The notes under the pieces are model-generated. The model was not told where the DNA came from, searched no databases, and was given only the letters and a program-made list of their open reading frames with translations. A stretch of DNA of 64,000 nucleotides from Posidonia oceanica (taxonomy: Eukaryota; Streptophyta; Magnoliopsida; Alismatales; Posidoniaceae): assembly GCA_037176725.1 (NCBI GenBank), contig JAZBRS010000026.1:101043501-101107500 (forward strand), given 5' to 3'. Below, one piece after another: positions 57,601 through 64,000 of the stretch (positions are counted from its first letter, which is position 1; each line of letters starts with the position of its first letter). The position numbers and the translations under genes were made by a program.

Positions 57601-60600
57601 ACAGTGTGCTGGACCTAAATGCAAAAACAGGAACATGCAGGGACCTATAATGCAATGCAGTATGGTAAAATTAATGCAAATGTATGAACTGATTTAAAAC
57701 AGGAGCTGAGTGTAATAATGGAAAATAGGGGGGCTAAAGCACAAAATGTTATAACTGAAACGCACAGTAAATGGACTGAAAAGAAAATACAGAGAAACAG
57801 AAACATAAGTTGCAATTTAGCATGGTATTAAATTAAAAACTAAGCAAAATAAAATGAACAGAGGATTAAAACGCAAAAAAGAAGTAACTTAAGGCAACAA
57901 TGCAATGTTTACATCTAAACTATATAAAGGGAAAAAATAATGGAACAGTAGGTCGCCGGCGGTCGACGAACACTGTAGCAGATCGCCGGCAGTGCTCGTG
58001 ACCGCCGACAGGGGAGGTTGGAGAGGCACAGACCGGCGGGGCTTGGTGCCGGCGATCGTCCGGAGCTCTGGGAAGTATCCGGAGCTCGCTCTGCTAGCCG
58101 GAGCGTCGTGGAGGTCAGGGGATCGGCGCCGGAGAAGAAAGGGAGACCGGCGAGACGCGGGCGGCGCTGGAGGCCTGGAAACTTGGTTCTGGTTGGCGGA
58201 GAAGCAAGAGGAGGAGGAGAGAGAGCAGGGGAGGGTGAGGAGTACCTGCGGCTGTGTCCGGTGCGTCCTCCCGACCCCAGCAGTGTCGGAGACGGCCGGC
58301 GGACGTCGTCTGGTCGCTGCAGACGTCCTCGGTGGCGCGCGACGGTTGGAACGTCTTCAGGACGTTGCTCCGGTGCTTCTGGATTGATCAGGCAGAAGCT
58401 CCGCAGCTTGACAGGCGATCCGGCGGTTGTGGGTCGACTGCGAGCTGCCGGAGGTGAGCGGGGCGGTGTGTTGCTCTCAGGATCGAGCGGGAGCTTCGGG
58501 GAGGTAGCTGGAGGTCCGGCGAGGCTTTCTGGACGGTTGGCTTGCTGTTCCGAGGGGTGTAGAGGGAGTTTGAAGGTGGAGTCGGTTTCCGGACAGAAAT
58601 GGAGCAAGGTGTTTGAAGTGGGGCATTTCGTCTGTGAGGGGAACTGGAGGTGAAGCAAAGCGGGGTTGGAGAGGTAGTATCTCAGTGAGTAACGGGGCAG
58701 AGTTTAGGGAGGAGAGGTGGTTTGTGGAGTTGGGAATTCTCGGATGGGTGTGCGTTGGGTTCGGTGTGAGTTTCAGAGGGATTTCTGGGTGAAATGCGGG
58801 TTGTTTCGCTGTGGAAGGAGGGGAAGGAGTTGCTGGGAACTCGGGCGAGATTGGGGAGTGGATTTCGAGTGGTTTCGGAGGTGTTTCAGCCTCTGGTTCG
58901 CCGTGGAAAGAAGAGGCGGAGGTCCGGTGTTCTCTGGTGGATTTCAGAGGAAGAAAGGGTCACTCTCTCGCTGGGAATTCGCTGGAATCGTTCCTCTCTC
59001 TTCCGGGATGATTTCGCTTGGTCTTTCTTCTCCCCTCTTCCCCTGAAAACACACTCTGAATTTCCCTCCCTTTCCGCCTGATTTCTGATAGCCTCCCTTC
59101 TTGGTTTTGCAGGTGTCCGCATTGAATGCCACGGCGTGGCAATGGCAGGAAGCACGGACCGACGTTCGGCGCGAGCAGAAGGTGGCAGGCGGCGTGCACT
59201 GTTGCACTGCCAGCGCGCGGACGGAGGAAGAAGAAGGGCTGTGCATCACTGTAGCAGCGGGCTGCGGTTTAAAAAAGGAAGAAGTCGGGTAATGGGCTGG
59301 TGAGCCCAGTAAAGAAGAAAAGAAGGGATAAAAAGAAGAAGGAAAGAAAGATGGGAAGAAAAAGGGAAAAGAAAATAGAAAAAAAGGATAAAAATAAATA
59401 AAAATATTAGACGAGTTGTGTTGTAGGTTGGGTGTTTAATTGGATTTTTAATGACTGTTTTTAGGTTAATTAGTGGGTTTTAGGCTTGATTAGGGCTTTA
59501 GGGTTTTATTTTGTTTTTGATTTGTTGTCCACTTGATTAGGGGTTGGTTAAATTCTTTTAAATTGTTTTTAAAATTGTGTTTTCTTGTTAAGTATTTTAG
59601 GATGTTAATTGGGATTTTTAGGATTTATTTTTACATTATTTTGAGTGGGTTTTGGGCTTTTAGTTCTAGTCTTTTGTATTTTCCTTTTTTAAGTCTTTTG
59701 ATCCATGCTTTTGTTTTTTATTTGTTAATTCTTCTTGATGTTTTTTTAGTTGGATTTTTCCTGATTTGATTAAGTATTTTAGGTCTTTTAACTGTATTTT
59801 CTTTTCCTTTTTAATTAAGTTCTTATGTTGTTTTTTCTTATGTTTATTAGGTTAAGTTTTTTGTTCTCTTTAATTACTTGTTTTAGTATTTGATTTTTAA
59901 TTCTTCTCTCTAGGGTTTGTTTTTTAATTCTTTTAGTGGGGTTTTCATTTTTGGTAGGTTCTGATTTTATTTCAGTTTTTTAGTTGATTTTACAGTATTT
60001 TATTTTAGTTTGTTTTGCATTTTTTAGTTTGCATGCTTGATTTTCTTTTTAGCTTGATTTAATTAAGTTTGGGTTTTTAATTATTTATTTAATGTTTTTA
60101 ATTGCTTTTTCTGGGGATTCTGATTTGTTTCTTTTAGGTCTTGGGGTTTTACAGATTTTTAAGGATTTTTGAGGTTTTTTGCAAAGGGAGGAAGAAGAAA
60201 AGAAAAAGAAGAAGAAAAGAGGAAAAAGGGGAATAAAAGGGAAAGAGGTAGGTTTGAGGGAAAAGATTTTTTAAAATTCAAGGAAGATGGTAAAAATAAA
60301 ATAAAAATAGGAATAAGGTAGAGAAGGGATAGGAGTACAAAGGGGGCCCGCTGCCAAGCCAGAAGGAGGGCGAGAAGGGGATGAAAAGAGAGACGATAAT
60401 CAGGAGAGAGAGAGGAGAGAGAAAACGATAATCCCGGAGAGAGAAAACGATAATTCTAGCGAAAAGGGGTCTTAAAGGTCTCCGAAAGGGGTGAAATTTG
60501 GCGGGTGCGGGGCCTAGGGTTTCTAGTTCTGGTCCTGGAGTTTTGGTTTAGTTTTGAGGAAGTTTTGGAGGGGTTTTGACGGGTAGAAAAAGGGTATTTT

Positions 60601-60865
60601 CGCCTAAGTTTCCTAGGGTTTTTGGGAGGGGTTTGGTTTGAGATTTTGCAGGCTTTTTGGTGGGTTTGCTAAGTCATCAGGGGTGAGTGTTCCTATGGAT
60701 TTTGGTGGGTTTCCAGGTTCGGGAAAGGGGGGTAAGCTCGGGTCAAGTTCAGGCTTGTTTTGAGGGGAAAGAAGGAGAGGAAGGTGTAGGTTTGGGTCTG
60801 GGTTCGGGTCCAGCAGCCACCGGAAGGCTCCAAACGATCCAGCCTGTCAAAATGGGGTGTCAACA
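54672..60865 (-). mobile_element. Element G 3' LTR (6.2 kb)
   Basis: In minus sense it starts TGTTGACACCCC at 60865, after a polypurine tract, and ends GATTACTACA at 54672. Layout matches LTR F: T-rich tract (59430-60100), GC-rich segment (57950-59270), AT-rich GCATTT zone, then an enlarged GCAAAACG array (55430-56800). The shared motif lies at about 55028-55068 and GGAGTCGCCA at 54837-54846. It inserted into element F's 3' region. It is the longest LTR in the window, mostly because of the array. Confidence 0.93.
55430..56800 (-). repeat. CACGCAAAACGG array in LTR G
   Basis: About 48 subunits of 28-32 bases, each with CACGCAAAACG or CGCGCAAAACG. They are organised as about 90-base trimers: GGCACGCAAAACGGTGCAAG, then GGCGCGCAAAACGGAGCGA, then AACACGCGAAACGGGGC. 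Trimer copies are highly similar from 55780 to 56700. LTR3 and LTR F have only about a dozen subunits. Long minus-strand frames (505 and 568 codons) exist only because the 90-base period is a multiple of three. Confidence 0.92.
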
Positions 60866-60869
60866 GATG

Positions 60870-60878
60870 CCCCTCCCT
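60870..60878 (-). other. Polypurine tract of element G
   Basis: Minus strand AGGGAGGGG, then CATC and the LTR start TGTTGACACC. Confidence 0.87.
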
Positions 60879-61320
60879 GAGCGAGGCCGAGCGAAGCGAG
60901 GCCGCTGCTCAGGGTTGACGAGACACCCCATTTGACCGGCGAGAGCAGAGGGTTTGCTATCGGCGTGAGCCACTCATTCGGCGGATGCGCCGAACATCGT
61001 GGATCGTTGCCGCAATGCAAAGTGCAGGTGCAAATGGATGAGGTGCAATGTATGCGATGCATGCTAATGCGGATGCAGTGCAAGAGTTAGTATTAGCGTT
61101 AGTACCGATGGGGAGGGCCGAAGCGACGCTGGTGACGTCAGCGATGCTGACGATGCTGAAGAGGGACATTGCAGCGCGCTGTGGAGTTCGACGGGAGGTC
61201 CAGACCTGCCACGAAAGGAAGGATAGCCAAGGCCACAAAGGAGCGACGGGAGAGGTGGACCCCCTCCCAGGCGCGGAAGGATGCGGGGCTCCGTCTTTTG
61301 GGACGAAGTCGCGCGGGGAG
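60879..61320 (-). other. Element G 3' region next to the polypurine tract
   Basis: Noncoding stretch that matches F at 51248-51790 near the polypurine tract and then diverges. It has CAAATGGATGAGGTGCAATG text and a GACGTCAGCGATGCTGACG segment. No gene is seen. Confidence 0.6.
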
Positions 61321-62420
61321 GTGATAAGTTGTCGGACTTATCGACTGGATGAGTTTCGGATCATCAGCCGGGGGCGATAGTTTAGGTTATCAGCCTGGCG
61401 ATAGTTTACGGTCCTATCAACCGGAATGCGCAGTTGTGAGTGATAGTTACTGGATATCAGCCGTATAACATGGTTGCCATAGATAGTTTAGGATATCAGC
61501 CTAGATAGATAGTTTAGGATATCAGCCTAGATAGTTTAGGATATCAGCCTAGATAGATAGTTTACAGTCCTATCAACTGGAAAGGGCAAACCATGAGGGA
61601 TAGTTACTGGATATCAGCCGTATAACGCAAGTGCCGGATAGTTTAGGAATATCAGCCTGGATAGGTAGTTTAGGATATCAGCCTAGGTAGTTTAGGTTAC
61701 CAGCTTAGATCGATAGTTTAGGTTATCAGCCTGGCGGCCTTGCGAGGGACAGTTACTGGATGTCAGCCGTATAATGCAATTGCGATGGATAGTTTAGGAT
61801 ATCAGCCTAGATCGATAGTTTAGGTTATCAGCCTAGCGATAGTTTACAGTCCTATCAACTGGAAAGAGCAATTGCAAGGGATAGTTACTGGATATCAGCC
61901 GTATAACGTAATTGCCATGGATAGTTTAGGATATCAGCCTAGATCGATAGTTTAGGTTATCAGCCTAGATCGATAGTTTAGGTTATCAGCCTAGATGGAT
62001 AGTTTAGGATATCAGCCTAGATAGTTTAGGATATCAGCCTAGATAGATAGTTTACAGTCCTATCAACTGGAGGGGGCAATTACGAGGGACAATTACTGGA
62101 TGTCAGCCGTATAACGCAGATGCCGGATAGTTTAGGAATATCAGCCTGGATAGATAGTTTAGGATATCAGCCTAGGTAGTTTAGGTTACCGGCCTAGATA
62201 GATAGTTTAGGTTATCAGCCTGGCGGCACTGCGAGGGACAGTTACTGGATGTCAGCCGTATAACACAACTGCGGGCCAACCATGGATCGGCCAAAGGATA
62301 GATAGTTTAGGAATATCAGCCTGAGAATAGATAGTTTAGGATATCAGCCTGGGTCGATAGTTTAGGAATATCAGCCTGAGAGTGCTTGATTGTTGATAGT
62401 TTAGGATATCAGCCTAAGGG
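61321..62420 (-). repeat. Covarying stem-loop array of element G
   Basis: About 40 stem-loops. The main type is GATA-GTTTAGGT-TATC or GATA-GTTTAGGA-TATC. Variants with both arms changed are GGTA/TACC (61686-61701 and 62175-62190) and GACA/TGTC (around TTACTGGA, for example 61747-61765). GATAAG/CTTATC with TTGTCGGA between lies at 61323-61342. It is homologous to F at 51788-52855 but with a different mix of variants. Confidence 0.9.
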
Positions 62421-62519
62421 AACTTGATTGATGAATGATCGAGTGATGGGTGATCGAATGCTGAATGATTGATTGCTGAATGATTGATTGCTGAATGATT
62501 GATCGAGGGGTGCTTGATA

Positions 62520-63100
62520 AGAGGGGATGAGATCATGATGAGAACTACTGCTAAAGAGGGGGATGAGATCATGATGAGAGGCTACTGCTAAAGAGGGGGG
62601 TGAGATCATGATGAGAATTACTGCTAAAGAAGGGGGATGAGGTCATGATGAGAACTATTGCTAAAGAAGGGGGATGAGGTCATGATGTGAATTATTGCTA
62701 AAGAGGGGGATGAGGTCATGATGAGAATTACTGCTAAAGAAGGGGGGTGAGGTCATGATGAGAACTATTGCTAAAGAAGGGGGATGAGGTCATGATGAGA
62801 ACTACTGCTAAAGAAGGGGGGTGAGGTAATGATGAGAACTATTGCTAAAGAAGGGGGATGAGGTAGTGATGAGAGCTACTGCTAAAGAAGGGGGGTGAGG
62901 TAATGATGAGAACTATTGCTAAAGAAGGGGGATGAGGTAGTGATGAGAGCTACTGCTAAAGAAGGGGGATGAGGTCATGATGAGAGCTACTGCTAAAGAA
63001 GGGGGATGAGGTAATGATGAGAGCTACTGCTAAAGAAGGGGGTGAGGTAATGATGAGAGCTACTGCTAAAGAAGGGGGGTGAGGTAATGATGAGAGCTTG
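62520..63100 (-). repeat. 38-bp GATGAG tandem repeat of element G
   Basis: About 15 units: CTAAAGAAGGGGGATGAGGT and CATGATGAGAACTATTG. It is the same family as F at 52890-53450, with element-specific bases (CTGCT/TTGCT here, TTAAGCT there). Confidence 0.92.
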
Positions 63101-63261
63101 GTTGAAAAGGGTGATAAGATATCGGACTTATCGGTCGGCAAAGAGGAGATGAGATAATGATGAGATTGATTGGTTGGGAATGGTGATAAGATATCGGACT
63201 TATCGGCCGGCAAAGAGGAGATGAGATAAGGGTGAGATACCGCGGGGCGTCTGAAAAGATG

Positions 63262-63288
63262 CCCCTGGTATCAGGATGATGCCAGGGG
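63262..63288 (-). repeat. Conserved CCCCTGGTATC hairpin (element G copy)
   Basis: An 11-bp stem, CCCCTGGTATC (63262-63272) and GATGCCAGGGG (63278-63288), with a 5-base loop. One pair is T-G, a wobble on this strand. Confidence 0.83.
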
Positions 63289-63668
63289 TTGGTCGAAACG
63301 TCCCCGGTATCGAGAAAGCGAAGGATGGACAAAACTGACGCGTTTGTCAGACGAGTAGTTTGGGGTACCAGCCCAAAGGAGACTCAGCCGGGTATGTCCG
63401 GTAGCAGGTTGGACGGTGCGGGTTCGCGGAGGTCCTGGAGCCTGGGTCGTTTGCTGAGGACTTTCCTGCGCCATGCGAGCAATCAGTCGGGCCAAGGGAC
63501 CTCCGGATGTGAGCGACGAGGAGCATGGAATGCATGATCAGCTTTGAAATGTGAACAGCCAGCACAAAACAGTTTTGCATTGATAGAATTGTTGGTTACA
63601 TGCCCGTGACGGGTCAAAAAGTACAGCACAACTTGAAAGGAAGACAGAATGGCAGCGGCATGATGGCC
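63289..63668 (-). other. Element G spacer between open frame and repeats
   Basis: Noncoding by eye. It includes one stem-loop of the family with AGTAGTTTGGGGTACCAGCC and GC-rich text (63380-63530). It separates the coding end at 63669 from the repeat arrays. Confidence 0.5.
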
Positions 63669-64000
63669 CTAGCTGATTCGGGCCTTCTTTGATTTTCCAG
63701 AGTCAGGGAATAAGAGACCGCTCGGCGGGATTTCGTCAATGGGCCAGAGGTCCTGCACTTTAGTGATGTACTCAGGGGTGCACCCTACACCTTTTGTTGC
63801 AGCGATGTCTGTTGATTGCACACCATGCTGCATCAGGTTGGCCAACTCCCTCGTGGGGGCAATTGTACTGAGTGGATATTCTTGAAGAAGCTTAGGCGCT
63901 GTGCTGTCGACAAAGGCGTCTTGCTGGAAGCCGAACTGGCGCATGACTCTGATAGGGTGATATTCTACACCCGTAGTAAATCCTGGTAGCACAACCAGAC
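63669..64000 (-). CDS. Element G open frame resembling plant mobile domain (partial)
   Basis: The frame is open from the window edge to a stop near 63669, so only the last about 110 residues are visible. It reads GFTTGVEYHPIRVMRQFGFQ, then DAFVDSTAPKLLQEYPL, a middle part, and a basic end (SGKSKKARIS). The block YHPIRVMRQFGFQQD is like the YxPxRVxRQFGxxQ segment near the C-terminus of the plant mobile domain (PMD, aminotransferase-like), found in host genes and captured by some Ty3/gypsy and MULE elements. It is in element sense, about 2.8 kb upstream of G's polypurine tract, so it is probably an extra open frame of element G. The role of PMD proteins in transposons is not established. An alternative is a host gene fragment picked up by chance. 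Confidence 0.6.
   Translation of the reverse strand, partial: LVVLPGFTTGVEYHPIRVMRQFGFQQDAFVDSTAPKLLQEYPLSTIAPTRELANLMQHGVQSTDIAATKGVGCTPEYITKVQDLWPIDEIPPSGLLFPDSGKSKKARIS

Overview
This window looks like nuclear DNA from a flowering plant with a large, repeat-rich genome; I cannot name the species. I see no host gene, rRNA, tRNA or CRISPR array. Almost every base can be assigned to long terminal repeat (LTR) retrotransposons of the Ty3/gypsy Tat/Ogre type. The evidence is a gag core with the Tat-type C-x2-H-x4-H-x4-C finger, retropepsin followed by a G-patch-like segment, a reverse transcriptase with YVDD, primer-binding sites matching a tRNA ending in CCA (TGGCGACTCCGCTGGGGA is the tRNA-Arg site known from Ogre elements), and LTRs of 1.6 to 6.2 kb that begin TGTAGACACCCC or TGTTGACACCCC and mostly end ACTACA. 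All coding regions are broken.

Layout. Element A (minus strand) runs from its 5' LTR (19378-21012) leftwards off the window: primer-binding site, leader, gag, two protease-like domains, G-patch, proline-rich linker, reverse transcriptase. It is split by three LTR insertions with exact 5-bp target-site duplications: LTR1 (361-3258, plus, GAGAC), LTR3 (3991-9759, plus, GTGCC, 5.8 kb) and LTR2 (12629-16005, minus, ACGTC). Element A itself sits inside the gag of element B (minus; gag 21013-22511, primer site 23690-23707, LTR from 23709). B's LTR is interrupted by a partial LTR H (24447-25344), which is in turn interrupted by element C (plus; LTR 25345-27770, primer site, gag 28970-31468, then a 3' noncoding region to about 34.77 kb with no pol).

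At about 34.77 kb the orientation flips into element D (minus; gag and protease, 34773-38573, leader to 39583). D's leader was hit by element E (3' LTR 39584-42876 and polypurine tract), E's 3' region by element F (LTR 45583-51234), and F's 3' region by element G (LTR 54672-60865, then 3' region to the window end). For E, F and G only the 3' LTR, the polypurine tract and the 3' noncoding region are visible. G also carries the end of an open frame resembling the plant mobile domain.

The most unusual signal is not a gene. The 3' noncoding regions and the LTRs are packed with short stem-loops whose two arms change together (GATA/TATC, GACA/TGTC, GGTA/TACC, GGCA/TGCC, AGCA/TGCT with a nearly constant loop length). 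The LTR families carry analogous hairpins with different stems (GTTGGACGC/GCGTCCAAC, TTAA/TTAA-type, GAGCTCC/GGAGCTC, GAGGTCC/GGACCTC). This looks like covariation in structured RNA or DNA. The LTRs also share an internal copy of the primer-binding-site core and a conserved GGTGCCTAACACCTTCCC motif.
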